Origin: Salinisphaera hydrothermalis C41B8
GTDB lineage: Bacteria > Pseudomonadota > Gammaproteobacteria > Nevskiales > Salinisphaeraceae
Direction of reading: 5' to 3'
Assembly: GCF_000732535.1 (NCBI RefSeq)
Contig: NZ_APNK01000006.1
Coordinates: forward strand, 100,042-164,041
Length of the DNA stretch: 64,000 nucleotides
A program made the position numbers and the translations under genes. The notes beneath the pieces are model-generated. The model was not told the DNA's origin. It saw only the letters and a program-made list of their open reading frames with translations, and did not search any database. Position 1 is the stretch's first letter. Each line of letters starts with the position of its first letter. Shown piece by piece: positions 26,021-35,158 of this stretch.

Positions 26021-27346
26021 TCAGGCACCGCGGTTATCCGGCTTTGTGTCATTTTCGGTACCAACCGTCTGACTTTCGGCTTCCGGGTCGACCGTCTGTA
26101 GCGGCTCGCCCTCGTCGTCCTGCAGCTGGTAATCATAGGCCGCCTGGAGGCCGGTTTCAGTTTCCGGCTCGGCTACGGCTTCTTCCGGCTCGTGGTCGAT
26201 GTAGCGCGGGTAAAACGGCGACAACATCGCCACCAGAATACCCAGCGCCGAGAACACGGCAAACGTATGGGCATAACCGATGTTATTCACCAGCGCACCG
26301 ACGACGGGCGAGCCCGCGGCCTGGCCGAGTGAGACGGCCATAAAGGGCAGCACCGGCCCCATGGACAGCCGCCCGGGCAACAGACGGATGCCCGTCATGA
26401 GATACAGCCCCGTCAGACTCATATAGGCCAGCCCGAAGACCAACGCAGAGAACACCGTGATATCCAGCTGGCCGGGGCTAGCCGCAAGCAATGCCAGGCT
26501 CGCCGCCAGCATCATCAACATCAGGGCCTGCGTGATCGGCGGATTGTTGCGATCGGCCAGATCGGCCACCACGGCGCCGCCAAGGCCGGCGATACCTACC
26601 GCGAGCCATAACCAGCCAGTGGCGTCGGAAGTCAGGCCACCCAGCGTGACCACCAGATCGGGCGCGAAGATCCAGTACGCGGAAGACACCACGCCCATCG
26701 CGAATGAAAACAACGACAGCCGTGCAAGACGGCGCCATTGCAATCCACTGATGGGGGCCGGCGGCGCCGCGTTCGAGGGCATCACGCGCGACACGGAGGG
26801 AATGAAAAACCACGTCGCGATCACCCCGATGCCCGCCAGAACGGCAAACGAGATATACGCCGCGCGCCAGGCGTTGGCCAGAAACAGAACACTCGGCACG
26901 GCAACGATCACGCCGATGCTGGTGCCCGCATTCATCACCGAGCTCACCCGCCCATGCACCGAGCGATCCACCAGCGCCTGCATGGCCGCGGTGAGCGCCG
27001 GCATCATCAGGCCGGTACAGATGCCGCAGGCGAACACACCAATGCCCAGCGGCAATGCAGCCGCGGCCTGGCTGATCAGCCCCAGCCCGCCCACACCGAA
27101 AAGCCCGGACAGCACCGCCGTATTGCGCGCCCCCAGCCGATCGGCGGCGACGGGCGCCACCAGGGTCGCCAAAACAAAACTCACAAGAGGCAGCGCACCG
27201 ATAATGCCGATAAGCGAGGGCGTCAGCTGCAGATCCGCACGAATAGGCGGCACGAACAACCCGAAGGCAAAACGCGCCAGCCCATAACTGATCGCGATCA
27301 GCGAGGCCCCCAACAGCGCAAACCCTGTCCCCGAACGAGACTCCAT
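26021..27346 (-). CDS. Major facilitator superfamily transporter
   Basis: 441 residues with about 12 membrane segments in the first 385 and a cytoplasmic acidic tail (about 390-441, rich in Glu, Asp and Gln). MFS loop motifs are visible: the loop 2-3 region VAADRLGARNTAVLSG and the second-half counterpart. The opening AISYGLARFAFGLFVPPIRADL is seen in the YbfB/YjiJ-like and CynX-related subgroups. Substrate unknown. No adjacent regulator; the tail is longer than in most relatives. Confidence 0.88.
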   Translation of the reverse strand: MESRSGTGFALLGASLIAISYGLARFAFGLFVPPIRADLQLTPSLIGIIGALPLVSFVLATLVAPVAADRLGARNTAVLSGLFGVGGLGLISQAAAALPLGIGVFACGICTGLMMPALTAAMQALVDRSVHGRVSSVMNAGTSIGVIVAVPSVLFLANAWRAAYISFAVLAGIGVIATWFFIPSVSRVMPSNAAPPAPISGLQWRRLARLSLFSFAMGVVSSAYWIFAPDLVVTLGGLTSDATGWLWLAVGIAGLGGAVVADLADRNNPPITQALMLMMLAASLALLAASPGQLDITVFSALVFGLAYMSLTGLYLMTGIRLLPGRLSMGPVLPFMAVSLGQAAGSPVVGALVNNIGYAHTFAVFSALGILVAMLSPFYPRYIDHEPEEAVAEPETETGLQAAYDYQLQDDEGEPLQTVDPEAESQTVGTENDTKPDNRGA

Positions 27347-27746
27347 ATCGCCTCCGTCGCCTACGCCTTGAAGAATCCAGACCGGTGCCGGCTCCGCGGC
27401 GGAGTCCTACCCGGCGATTGCCTCAATCGATCCGTTTGCCTGCCGTGTCCGACGCTACCGGCCGAACTGCTATGAGATGGTGAGCCCCGCGGCGCTACCG
27501 GGCAAACGCGCCCGGGTCTGTTGCGGTTTCGTGCGAGTCCGCGCGCTCGGCCAAACACCGGTCTATAGGCCGTTTTGTCCGTAACCGATGGGAACGCGAC
27601 GAAACCGCTAGCCGCCCCCTCAGCACGCCTCTTCCCCGATGCATCGCGCAGGGCTTGCGCACACTGTTCCCCATGAAAACCCGAGTTTACCGAAGGCTCG
27701 CCGGCTCCTAGCCTCGGCCGCGATCCATCCTCGAAACCTGAACTCG
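27347..27746. other. 400-bp intergenic region between divergent genes, no gene seen
   Basis: It lies between the leftward MFS gene and the rightward outer-membrane protein gene. A frame open from 27,639 runs into the outer-membrane gene, but its first 36 codons lack protein-like composition and place the signal peptide internally, so they are treated as leader DNA. Confidence 0.5.
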
Positions 27747-28403
27747 ATGCAAAAACGATTCCTTGCCGCAGCCATACTCCTGCCGCTGTCGGCCACAGCC
27801 GCCGCCCAGAACGCCACCGGCGCCCCCAGCTATACCTACGTGCAAGGCACCTATACCGCCTACGGGCATGCGCATGGTGTGGGCAAGGACTACAACGGCT
27901 ATGGCATCAAAGGCTCGTTCGCGATAAACCCGCACGTGTTCGTCAACGCCAGCTACGACTGGCTAGACGTCAACGACCGCAACCTCGATGCCAATCGCAC
28001 CAGCGTCGGCGTCGGCCTCGACGACTTCTTCGATTACGGCGGCGCCCCGGGCACCGGCCTTGGCTACTACGGCCAGGTCTCCTACGAACGGCTCGGCCTG
28101 CAGGATGTACGCTGCCATGATGATGCCAGCGGTAACGGCTTCGGCGTCGACGCCGGCCTGCGCTGGATGGTGGAACCGCGCATCGAGATCAACCCGCACG
28201 TCGGCTATGTCGACTACGGCAACGTCGACGGCGATACCAACCTCGGCGACGCCAACGGCGTTCGCTATGGCGTGCGCGTGCGCGGCTATGTCACCCCCGC
28301 CATCGCCCTCTCCGTTGGCTATCGCGGCAGCAATGCAAGTACCGACCGGCGCAACATTGGCTTCGATAACGAAGTCCGTGTCGGGGCAAGCTGGAACTTC
28401 TAG
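27747..28403 (+). CDS. Outer-membrane beta-barrel protein
   Basis: 218 residues from the ATG at 27747, chosen because it begins a clean signal peptide (MQKRFLAAAILLPLSATAAA). The mature protein alternates polar and aromatic residues as in transmembrane beta-strands, for example YTYVQGTYTAYG, VFVNASYDWLDV, GLGYYGQVSYERLGL, and ends in the outer-membrane insertion signal with terminal Phe (VRVGASWNF). It belongs to the small OmpA/OmpX-like eight-stranded barrel group. Specific role unknown. Confidence 0.82.
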   Translation: MQKRFLAAAILLPLSATAAAQNATGAPSYTYVQGTYTAYGHAHGVGKDYNGYGIKGSFAINPHVFVNASYDWLDVNDRNLDANRTSVGVGLDDFFDYGGAPGTGLGYYGQVSYERLGLQDVRCHDDASGNGFGVDAGLRWMVEPRIEINPHVGYVDYGNVDGDTNLGDANGVRYGVRVRGYVTPAIALSVGYRGSNASTDRRNIGFDNEVRVGASWNF

Positions 28404-28432
28404 CCGGATAGGCAGGCGAATTGCTGGCAGTG

Positions 28433-28457
28433 GCACGCTGGTACGTCGCCAGCGTGC
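28433..28457 (+). terminator. Hairpin after the outer-membrane protein gene
   Basis: Perfect 9-bp arms GCACGCTGG and CCAGCGTGC with a 7-nt loop, 30 bp past the stop codon. The T tract is lacking, so termination strength is uncertain. Confidence 0.45.
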
Positions 28458-28499
28458 ACGTTGATCTGCAAACCGTGATCTGCCGCCTTATGAGCCTGA

Positions 28500-28521
28500 A
28501 GGCCGCGAGATTTCGCGGCCT
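28500..28521 (-). terminator. Hairpin downstream of the DUF5062 gene
   Basis: Perfect 9-bp arms AGGCCGCGA and TCGCGGCCT with a 4-nt loop. It is placed about 100 bp beyond the stop of the leftward DUF5062 gene; it could serve either convergent transcript. Confidence 0.4.
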
Positions 28522-28623
28522 GAGAGATTCCTGCCGACCGCCGTTTTTCTCGCGTCATCGGGCGTAAACTTTTCTGTAATAGCCCCGAATGGGCCCACAC
28601 TGCATCGGCCGCCCGTGCCCGCC

Positions 28624-28857
28624 TTATTGCCGGGCTGCCCACATCGCCAACCGATGCTGGATCGCCTTCTGCGAGACCTGCTCCGCCGGCAAAGGCTGAA
28701 TAATGCCGTCGTGCACGAGCAACCGATAGATGTATTCCAGCTTATCGGTCGCAGAATCGGTCGGCTCGAACTCAACGACACCACGGTTCTCGCCATACGC
28801 CACACCCAGCGCGAGCGCTTTCTTAACGAGTTCTTTTTCGTTCTTGAGTTTTTTCAT
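28624..28857 (-). CDS. DUF5062-like small protein
   Basis: 77 residues from the ATG at 28857; an upstream in-frame Met would add only eight residues without a better ribosome site. The sequence is MKKLKNEKELVKKALALG, then an internal YIYRLLVHDGIIQPLPAEQ and the ending HRLAMWAARQ. I recognise this arrangement as DUF5062, a family of about 85-residue proteins of unknown function in marine gammaproteobacteria; the match is from recall. Small, soluble, helical, single gene. Confidence 0.65.
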   Translation of the reverse strand: MKKLKNEKELVKKALALGVAYGENRGVVEFEPTDSATDKLEYIYRLLVHDGIIQPLPAEQVSQKAIQHRLAMWAARQ

Positions 28858-28998
28858 AGGGCGCTCTTTGCGTTGGTACATCCAAGATACGCCATGAACG
28901 CTTAGAGGGCTGGGCTTGATCTAAACACTAAGAGAGCGGGAGACCAAATTTAGAAGCCGTAGTCTGTGCCGTATTGCCGCTTATTACCGAACGGCTAA

Positions 28999-29919
28999 TT
29001 ATCGGCCGGCTGACCGCGGCACGAGATCTTGCCGGCATCTCTGATCAAGTTGGTGAACGATCCGCTTCATCGCCCCGTGATCAAGCGGCTGCATTGTCGG
29101 GTTACGTACTAAGCTCTTCGCTTCGCGAGGAGTGAATACGCGCGTCGACTGCTTGGTTGATCCTTTAAGCCTTTCAATCCGCCAACCAGGGATGGCAATT
29201 GCAGGTGTGGCGACTGTCCGCTCGCCGGTCGCGGAAGTCAGCCAATCGCTTAGCCACTTCGCCTGGCGCCTGGCCTGTTCCAGACACCGGCGATCACGCC
29301 ACCCGGCGAAGTCAAGAACCTCGCCATCGAAGATCGCGGTGTAATCATTGTCTACGTCGTCGGTCCTTTTCTGTTTGGAACGCGTCTTGGTTTCGACTGC
29401 GAAGACCCCGGTAGGGCCCACGACTACATGATCGATGTTAAATCGCTCGCACGGTAAGTCGTGAAAGACTTCGAAGCCATCCCGCATGAGCTTGTTGAGC
29501 TCCTCAGCGGTAGCGACCTCGCCTTCCCAACCAAGCCGAAGCGCTTGCAGCTCTACAAGCAACTGTCGCAACTTCAGTCCAGCCCAAGTCGACACACCGA
29601 GTGTCGCAACGATGGCCATATAGACTAAGAAATTTGAGGCAGGTTCGCCGCTGAAATACGGAACTCCGAAGACAGTCGCCAACGCGATAAAACCGGTCAT
29701 TGGACCGAACGCCATGTAATACATCACGTTCATGGCCGACTCCCGACGCTTTTCAGAAAGCGCGTGACCCGGCGGGCGGAGCATGCCCCGCGTAATCGGG
29801 TGGCGACGACCAGTCTGCTTGTCGCGAAATCCGTTCCAGTGAATCTGGGCCAGGACTATAAAAAAAGGCGGCGACACGATCGCGAGCGTGCCGACGAGCA
29901 CGCCGAGCTGGATAAGCAC
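28999..29919 (-). CDS. Membrane protein with NERD nuclease-related domain
   Basis: 306 residues. A membrane segment at the N-terminus and two more at about 75-115 precede a NERD domain (about 130-250). The nuclease-like core is LGWEGEVATAEELNKL, FEVFHDLPC, NIDHVVVGPTGVFAVETKTR, i.e. the Asp and Glu-x-Lys arrangement of the PD-(D/E)xK fold. NERD proteins are suspected nucleases or DNA-processing factors, often near mobile or defence genes. No partner gene is visible here. A few hundred bases either side appear gene-free and a little less GC-rich. Confidence 0.82.
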   Translation of the reverse strand: MLIQLGVLVGTLAIVSPPFFIVLAQIHWNGFRDKQTGRRHPITRGMLRPPGHALSEKRRESAMNVMYYMAFGPMTGFIALATVFGVPYFSGEPASNFLVYMAIVATLGVSTWAGLKLRQLLVELQALRLGWEGEVATAEELNKLMRDGFEVFHDLPCERFNIDHVVVGPTGVFAVETKTRSKQKRTDDVDNDYTAIFDGEVLDFAGWRDRRCLEQARRQAKWLSDWLTSATGERTVATPAIAIPGWRIERLKGSTKQSTRVFTPREAKSLVRNPTMQPLDHGAMKRIVHQLDQRCRQDLVPRSAGR

Positions 29920-30125
29920 TTCAATCCCCCGATCTAATTCACCCTAATTAAATTAGACCGTGAGCATTAGCACAGCACAAGACTTGCTGGTTACGTATTA
30001 CGGGTAGATCTGCTGGGAAACGGGCCAAGCACGAGGACGCGATTAAAACTGCGCTCTGCCTCGTCATCTCTTCCCATCGGTCTACCCGGTCTTTCGCTGG
30101 AAACTCACTTTCGGGACAACGCACA

Positions 30126-30329
30126 TTGCTAGGGCTAAACAACGCCGCCTGTGCGGACCGGGTGCAGCAGGCCATCGCCCGAATCACCGACTCATCAAGT
30201 CCAGTCGGTCACGCCGTGGACGTCGCCGAGGCAGCATGGCGCGTCCCGACCGATCCAGCTGCGCCGCTACGTATCCCAGCTCACTCCAACGCGCTCGAAT
30301 GCGCACGCGAAGCCGATTGGTCGGTTTAA
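30126..30329 (+). pseudogene. Possible C-terminal remnant of a short-chain dehydrogenase
   Basis: A 67-codon frame whose middle reads RVQQAIARITDSSSPVG and VAEAAWRVPTDPAAPLRIPA. This resembles the end of SDR oxidoreductases, where a helix (VAEAIWRAATDP) leads to a PLRLPAG-like segment. The Rossmann core is absent. The rest of the 29,920-30,545 gap shows no gene. Confidence 0.35.
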
Positions 30330-30445
30330 GGAGCCGGCCGCGTTCTATCGGGGCGTCGACCACTGACGCGATGCGGCGTTCGGCATCGGCTTAACGCCGA
30401 CCGCTGAGTCCGGCCGACGCGGAGGTACAACACGGCGCTGACAAG

Positions 30446-30472
30446 AGCGCCGCGAACGTGCGTCGCGGCGCT
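30446..30472 (-). terminator. Hairpin downstream of the C45-peptidase gene
   Basis: Perfect 9-bp arms AGCGCCGCG and CGCGGCGCT around a 9-nt loop, about 75 bp after the stop of the leftward peptidase gene. No T tract. Confidence 0.4.
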
Positions 30473-30545
30473 TCGGGGCTGGCTAGCGATGGCTCGGCTC
30501 GACACAACGGCCGGCTCTTGCCCCGCCGGGTCGTGTCGACCGGCA

Positions 30546-31727
30546 CTACATACGCTGCGGCGCGTGCCTCGGCCGCTCGGCGGCCGGCGGATTCATCCAG
30601 CCGTCGGCGAACAGCCGGCCGAAGGCCGCCCAGTCGGTCGTACCATCGGCACTCGCCGCGAGCCATGTATCGAACTGGCTGTGCCAGGTTTCCGGCAGGA
30701 ACGGCCGCAGGAGCGCAAGCGTGGCGGCGAGGTCCGTCGTCTCGGCGGCCGGCTCGCCGTAATGCACGAGGCGGCTTCCAGGCTTGAAGTCTTCCAGCGT
30801 TTGCCGCCAGCTGTCGTCCGGCCAGTGCAGCGTCATGGCCCCGGCGGCCGGATCGTACTCGGTGGTGAACAGCGTGCCGAACCCCTGGGCGTAGTTTCGT
30901 TGAAACAACGGTTCGGCCAGGAAGGCTTCAGACAGCTGCGCGGGCGGAACGCGCGACGCAAAGAGGGCTTCGAGGCTTTCCTGACGTGCCACCGTACGCG
31001 TGAAACCGGGGCGATCGGGCGCCGGCCCGTTGTGTTGATGGTTGGTCGCAATGGACTGTTTGCGCCGGGTCAATCCCCCGCCCGGGTGCAACTCGACCGC
31101 GCAAGTATGGCCGTGGCGGTCGGCAACCACGAGGTTGTATGCCATATGCGAGGGCACACGAGCGAGCACGGCCAGCGCTTCGTCCAGATCGCGACAGGTT
31201 TCCAGCACATAGCGCAGGATCGTGGTGATGCCAAACCCTTCGCCGACCGTACCGCTACCGCCATAGGCCAAGGCCACGGACAGTCCGGCGCCGTTGATGC
31301 CATCCGACAGCCCCCAGAGGAATTCGACCATGCCCATGACCGGCATACCGGTCCATTCGGTACGCAGCAGCAACCCTTCGTTGAGTTCAGGGGAAAGATC
31401 GTAGTTACGCAGCAGCCGCACCTCGCCTTTATCGGCCCGCGCTGCAAGCGAGCAGCCGCCGAGATAGGTCGGCGGACACCACGTCGACAGAAAACGGGCG
31501 GCGCGGTCGCCGCCGCCGGCGAGCGACGTCAGGCGTGCGTGCACCGGGGCAAGTTCCGGCATGTGTTCCGCCAGCGCGGCTTCGCACGCAGCGCGCGACG
31601 GGCCGTGGTCGCCGCCCGATGCGATCCACCAGGCTTCGTAGGCGGGCCAGGAGCGGTGCCAGCGTGCTTTCCAGGCGTTGCCGGGGCGGGCTTCCGCGAC
31701 GGCGTCAAATTGCAGAGAAAAGGTCAT
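30546..31727 (-). CDS. C45-type peptidase / acyl-transferase (Ntn-hydrolase) family protein
   Basis: 393 residues from the ATG at 31727; the longer frame upstream overlaps the CopG-like gene and is not conserved-looking. The family mark is the nucleophile region YLGGCSLAARADKGEVRLLRNYDL, where Cys would become the N-terminal nucleophile after self-cleavage. Further blocks are WGLSDGINGAGLSVALAYGG, MAYNLVVADRHGHTCAVE and IATNHQHNG. Relatives include isopenicillin-N acyltransferase and acid-ceramidase-like amidases, so an amide or acyl substrate is likely but unknown. It follows a ribbon-helix-helix gene on the same strand by 52 bp. Confidence 0.8.
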   Translation of the reverse strand: MTFSLQFDAVAEARPGNAWKARWHRSWPAYEAWWIASGGDHGPSRAACEAALAEHMPELAPVHARLTSLAGGGDRAARFLSTWCPPTYLGGCSLAARADKGEVRLLRNYDLSPELNEGLLLRTEWTGMPVMGMVEFLWGLSDGINGAGLSVALAYGGSGTVGEGFGITTILRYVLETCRDLDEALAVLARVPSHMAYNLVVADRHGHTCAVELHPGGGLTRRKQSIATNHQHNGPAPDRPGFTRTVARQESLEALFASRVPPAQLSEAFLAEPLFQRNYAQGFGTLFTTEYDPAAGAMTLHWPDDSWRQTLEDFKPGSRLVHYGEPAAETTDLAATLALLRPFLPETWHSQFDTWLAASADGTTDWAAFGRLFADGWMNPPAAERPRHAPQRM

Positions 31728-31779
31728 GGTGTGTCGTCGCCTTGAGAATCGGGAATATTGGGGCAGTCGCGGTTGTCGT

Positions 31780-32187
31780 TCAGCGCAAGCGATCGGCGAG
31801 CGCGGCTTTGACCTCCGCACTCGCCTGCAGGCTGCCGAGCACCGCCAGCGAGTCGATCGCGGCTTGTGCCAGATCGGGGGAAACATCGGATGCAATACGG
31901 GCCAGGCCGACCACGCTGATATTCAATGCGCGGCCTTCTCGGCGCGCGGCTTCCAGTTCGTCGCGTGTGATGTCGCGCACGCCCATATCCAGGCTGTGTC
32001 GCTCGATCGACCGGGCGAGTGGCTCGCGTTCGGCCACAAGTTGGCTGCGGATCGCCGTACGAATGAAATCGCTACGGTTCGCGTAAAACCCTTCTTGCAC
32101 CAGCAGATCAATTCGTCCGAGATCGACCGGACCGAGATTGATCGTGAGCTTCTCATTTCCTGCAGCCACCAGACATCCAATTGCCAT
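31780..32187 (-). CDS. CopG/ribbon-helix-helix family regulator
   Basis: 135 residues from the ATG at 32187. The N-terminal ~50 residues (LTINLGPVDLGRIDLLVQEG then FYANRSDFIRTAIRSQL) are a classic ribbon-helix-helix unit: one strand that inserts in the DNA major groove and two helices. The C-terminal ~80 residues are a helical extension with LDMGVRDITRDELEAA and a run ending QAAIDSLAVLGSLQASAEV. Such extended RHH proteins often repress their own operon. The peptidase gene follows directly, so the pair is probably a self-regulated operon. A toxin-antitoxin role is not supported, as the partner is not a toxin family. Confidence 0.8.
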   Translation of the reverse strand: MAIGCLVAAGNEKLTINLGPVDLGRIDLLVQEGFYANRSDFIRTAIRSQLVAEREPLARSIERHSLDMGVRDITRDELEAARREGRALNISVVGLARIASDVSPDLAQAAIDSLAVLGSLQASAEVKAALADRLR

Positions 32188-32536
32188 CCATGGGGATGGT
32201 ATATGGCTGGTTAGGATGAATTGCAAGGGTCGTGTCGGCAATTCATGACTCGTCGCCGCCCCAAGGCATCGGCACACGGACCGAACCCGACCGAATCAAG
32301 ATCATCGCGCTTGCGGCGCCCGTGCCGAGCTCCGGCCGACATCCGCCCGGCATGGATCATGTGGGAACCGCTGAGGTTGGCGCGGCTACAAACAAGGGAC
32401 GAGTCCAGGCGCTTAATCCGCCTGCCCATGACAACCGCATCAGCTCAGCCTATGCCACCAGCCTTATCCGCGCCGAGCACCGATTAGCGAGACACCGACT
32501 CCGGGCCGTTGGCTACCGCGTTATGCCCATCAATGC
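32188..32536. other. 349-bp gene-free gap
   Basis: Lies between the CopG-like gene and the RAYT gene. It should contain the promoter of the CopG/peptidase operon near 32,190-32,240. No further gene or structured RNA was recognised. Confidence 0.45.
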
Positions 32537-33379
32537 CTAAGACTCGAACCGCTTGATAATCCGGCTGATCCGCGAATAGTGCAGACCGAAATATGCCCCG
32601 AGCTCCTGCATGGTGTAGCCGCCCGAGGCATAAGCGGCGACGATCGCCGCATCACGCGAGCCGGCCTCTTTCTCATAGTCGCCGATCGGGCGGGCTCGGC
32701 CGGCACGCTGGGCCCTGGGCACCTCGTCGAGCCGCGGATTCGCGTGCTCAATGCGGGCGCGCATGTCGTCAACAAAGGCGTCATCCCCTAAAAACACTTG
32801 ATTCGCCACCGCATCCCAAGGCACCGGCAAGCCCCGCCCCTCGCTTACAAAGCGGCGATACGCCAGCTGCGCCTCGCGCTGGTGCGTGTCGAATGCCGAC
32901 AACACCCAGTCCGTCGTCAGCCATTCCGGGATAGCCTCGCGGCCGGCCGTCGCGCGGTAACTGCTCCACGGCCAATCGCCCGCGCTACGCACCATGCCAG
33001 CCCGAACCGGGTTCAAGACGATATAGCGTGCCACCTCGAGAAGATACGACTCCTTCTGCACCAGTATCGCCTTGTAGCGCCCTTGGAACAGATGCCCGAC
33101 TCGGCGATGGCGACGATTGCTGTACTGGGTATACACCCCGTTGAGTTGCCGCATGCCCTGGGAGAGGTTGCCATCCGGCGTTTCAATCAACAGATGATAG
33201 TGATTGCTCATCAAGCAATACGCATGAACAAGCCAGTTGAAGCGCCGCGCCACGCTCGCCAAGACGTTCAAGAAGGCGACGCGATCCTCGTCGTCTTCGT
33301 AAATATCTTCACGGCGGTCACCACGCGAGGTGACGTGATACAGCGCGCCGGCGAATTCGAGTCGTAAGGGTCTGGCCAT
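32537..33379 (-). CDS. REP-associated tyrosine transposase (RAYT, Y1/HuH family)
   Basis: 280 residues from the ATG at 33379. The HuH catalytic motif is in MSNHYHLLIETP and the nucleophile Tyr is in the helix VYTQYSNRRH, followed by GHLFQGRYKAILV and ARYIVLNPVRAG. The C-terminal part has a helix-turn-helix (YTMQELGAYFGLHYSRISRIIKRF). RAYTs cut single-stranded hairpins and are thought to mobilise REP sequences, two of which are found at 45.1 kb. The DNA immediately upstream (33,400-33,425) carries the GGGTCAGGTCTTGCC block that often precedes stand-alone RAYT genes, abutting a truncated IS30. Confidence 0.92.
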   Translation of the reverse strand: MARPLRLEFAGALYHVTSRGDRREDIYEDDEDRVAFLNVLASVARRFNWLVHAYCLMSNHYHLLIETPDGNLSQGMRQLNGVYTQYSNRRHRRVGHLFQGRYKAILVQKESYLLEVARYIVLNPVRAGMVRSAGDWPWSSYRATAGREAIPEWLTTDWVLSAFDTHQREAQLAYRRFVSEGRGLPVPWDAVANQVFLGDDAFVDDMRARIEHANPRLDEVPRAQRAGRARPIGDYEKEAGSRDAAIVAAYASGGYTMQELGAYFGLHYSRISRIIKRFES

Positions 33380-33432
33380 GGGTTCACAATACGCCGGCGA
33401 TAGCAAAAGGCAAGACCTGACCCCAACTCCCG

Positions 33433-34026
33433 CCCTATCTTAGACGGCGCCACAAACATCGGCGGCGTCGACGTCGGCTGTCGCAACTGACAAGCCGGCT
33501 GACCGCCCGCCTGGATATCGAGCAGCGCCCGGCCATCGTCGATCGTCGAGCGCGCTATGGCGATTGGGAAGGCGACACGATCTGGGGTAAGAACAACACG
33601 GGCGCGATCGCGACCCACGTGGAGCGTAAAAGCGGCTATCTCGTGGCCTTCAAATTGAGAAGCCGGCATTCGGAGCCGTTAGCGGATGCGACGATTGCCG
33701 CTTTCCAAAAACTCCCGCGGCGATGGCGGCATACGCTCACCTACGACAACGGCTCCGAGTTCAGCGCGTTCGCGCGCATTGCTCGGAGCACGGGTCTAAC
33801 CGTGTACTTTGCGAAACCACACTCGCCTTGGCAGCGCGGGTGCAACGAGAACCTGAACGGACTTTTACGTCAATTTTTTCGCAAGGGCAGCGCGTTGAGC
33901 CAAGTCGAGCAGTCGGATGTAGACAAAGTCGTGGCTTTGCTCAACCATCGGCCACGAAAGCGTCTCAATTATCTAACGCCTCATGAAGTCCTGAAACAGG
34001 GTCGCCCTGTTGCAGTTGGGAGTTGA
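33433..34026 (+). pseudogene. IS30-family transposase, 5'-truncated
   Basis: An open frame of about 198 codons; full IS30 transposases have about 320-380. The visible part begins PYLRRRHKHR and continues IEQRPAIVDRRARYGDWEGD, ATHVERKSGYLVAFKLRSR, TYDNGSEFSAF, and FAKPHSPWQRGCNENLNGLL, i.e. the DDE core with its first Asp, second Asp and last Glu. The N-terminal DNA-binding part is missing. The cut is immediately next to the RAYT upstream block, so the RAYT region and the IS30 copy were joined by a deletion or insertion. A GTG at 33619 could still give a 135-residue product. Confidence 0.85.
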
Positions 34027-34172
34027 ATCCACCTTCCTCAACGCTCGCACCTGAGTTGTCAGACAGCGATTGCGTCGAACTATGCCGATAAGATATACGT
34101 ACCCTGAAACACTTTAAACTTAGCTGGCGCTTCGAGCATCGAGAGCTAGCATCCAAAACGAAGGTTCCAAAA

Positions 34173-35156
34173 GTGGCAAGCAGAAACTTTCCAGGCTTAT
34201 TACTACAATCTGATCCCACGAAAATAGTTTTCGCAAATGTTGACGGCAGCTTTCTACTAGAGCGAACTACGCCATCCTGGCGCATAGACGATCCAGAATT
34301 GGGCTTCCAACGAACTGTCAATGAAAGCCGGGCAAAAAAAATTGCGGCAAACGTCATCGACCAGGGACGCATTTTCCCTAACACCATCGTATTAGCCACA
34401 GACACCCAAGAGCTCGAAATACATGACTCTAAAGTAGAGTTCAGCCCCGACATTAAGTTCCTGATCGTCGACGGGCAGCACCGCCTTTGGGCGCAACATT
34501 TTGCTAAGCGCGGAATAAAATACGGGTGCACGATACACTTGGGTCTATCCGAGCCCGAGATGGCCACCCTTTTCGTAGAAATTAATGATACTCAGAAGCG
34601 AGTTCCTGCTTCTCTAAGATGGGACCTAGTCAGGTTGACGCGTAGCGACAGCGATCCCGAAATGGCTCGCGCTGCAGATCTAACATATGACTTAAGCACC
34701 GATCTTTCGAGCCCGCTGTTTCAGCGTATAGACCTAACCGGGGAAGATAAAAGTAAATCTTTAACGCAGGCGTCGATTGCACCCGAAATAAAGTCTCTAA
34801 TTAAAAAGAGAAATTCCCCGCTTCGCATGGGCGAAGTCGGATATGAAACACAACGGGAGCAATTAATAGCGTATTTCGACGCAATAAAATCGCTCGATAA
34901 AGCAGGCTGGATTAGCGGCGAATCCAACCTTTACCAAAACCGCGTGATCCGCGCGCTGTTACAACTATACCCTCAAGTTATAGAAGCTATAGATATTCCT
35001 GTCGGAGAGATAACACTGCAACAACTAGAAAAAGCCTTATCGCCGATTGACGTTACCGAACTGGATCAAGAGAAAATTAGAGGCCAACAGGGGACTGCTG
35101 GAATATCTCAGATTAGAACAGTTATTAGCGAAATGTTGTGGGGGGCCCGCGCCTAG
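34173..35156 (+). CDS. DGQHR-domain (DndB-like) protein
   Basis: 327 residues from a GTG preceded by AAGG. The family signature is present literally in FLIVDGQHRLWAQHF, followed by LFVEINDTQKRVPASLRW, which is the usual second block of DGQHR/DndB proteins. DndB regulates phosphorothioate DNA modification in Dnd systems; other DGQHR proteins occur in restriction-like loci with unknown biochemistry. No dndACDE genes are here. The gene is strongly AT-rich compared with its surroundings, and its stop is 2 bp before the next gene, with which it forms an operon. Confidence 0.82.
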   Translation: MASRNFPGLLLQSDPTKIVFANVDGSFLLERTTPSWRIDDPELGFQRTVNESRAKKIAANVIDQGRIFPNTIVLATDTQELEIHDSKVEFSPDIKFLIVDGQHRLWAQHFAKRGIKYGCTIHLGLSEPEMATLFVEINDTQKRVPASLRWDLVRLTRSDSDPEMARAADLTYDLSTDLSSPLFQRIDLTGEDKSKSLTQASIAPEIKSLIKKRNSPLRMGEVGYETQREQLIAYFDAIKSLDKAGWISGESNLYQNRVIRALLQLYPQVIEAIDIPVGEITLQQLEKALSPIDVTELDQEKIRGQQGTAGISQIRTVISEMLWGARA

Positions 35157-35158
35157 TT

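Noticed and set aside
31780..32187. Toxin-antitoxin interpretation of the RHH gene
   Set aside because: The adjacent gene is an Ntn-hydrolase, about 390 residues, not a small toxin; overlap and spacing are not typical.
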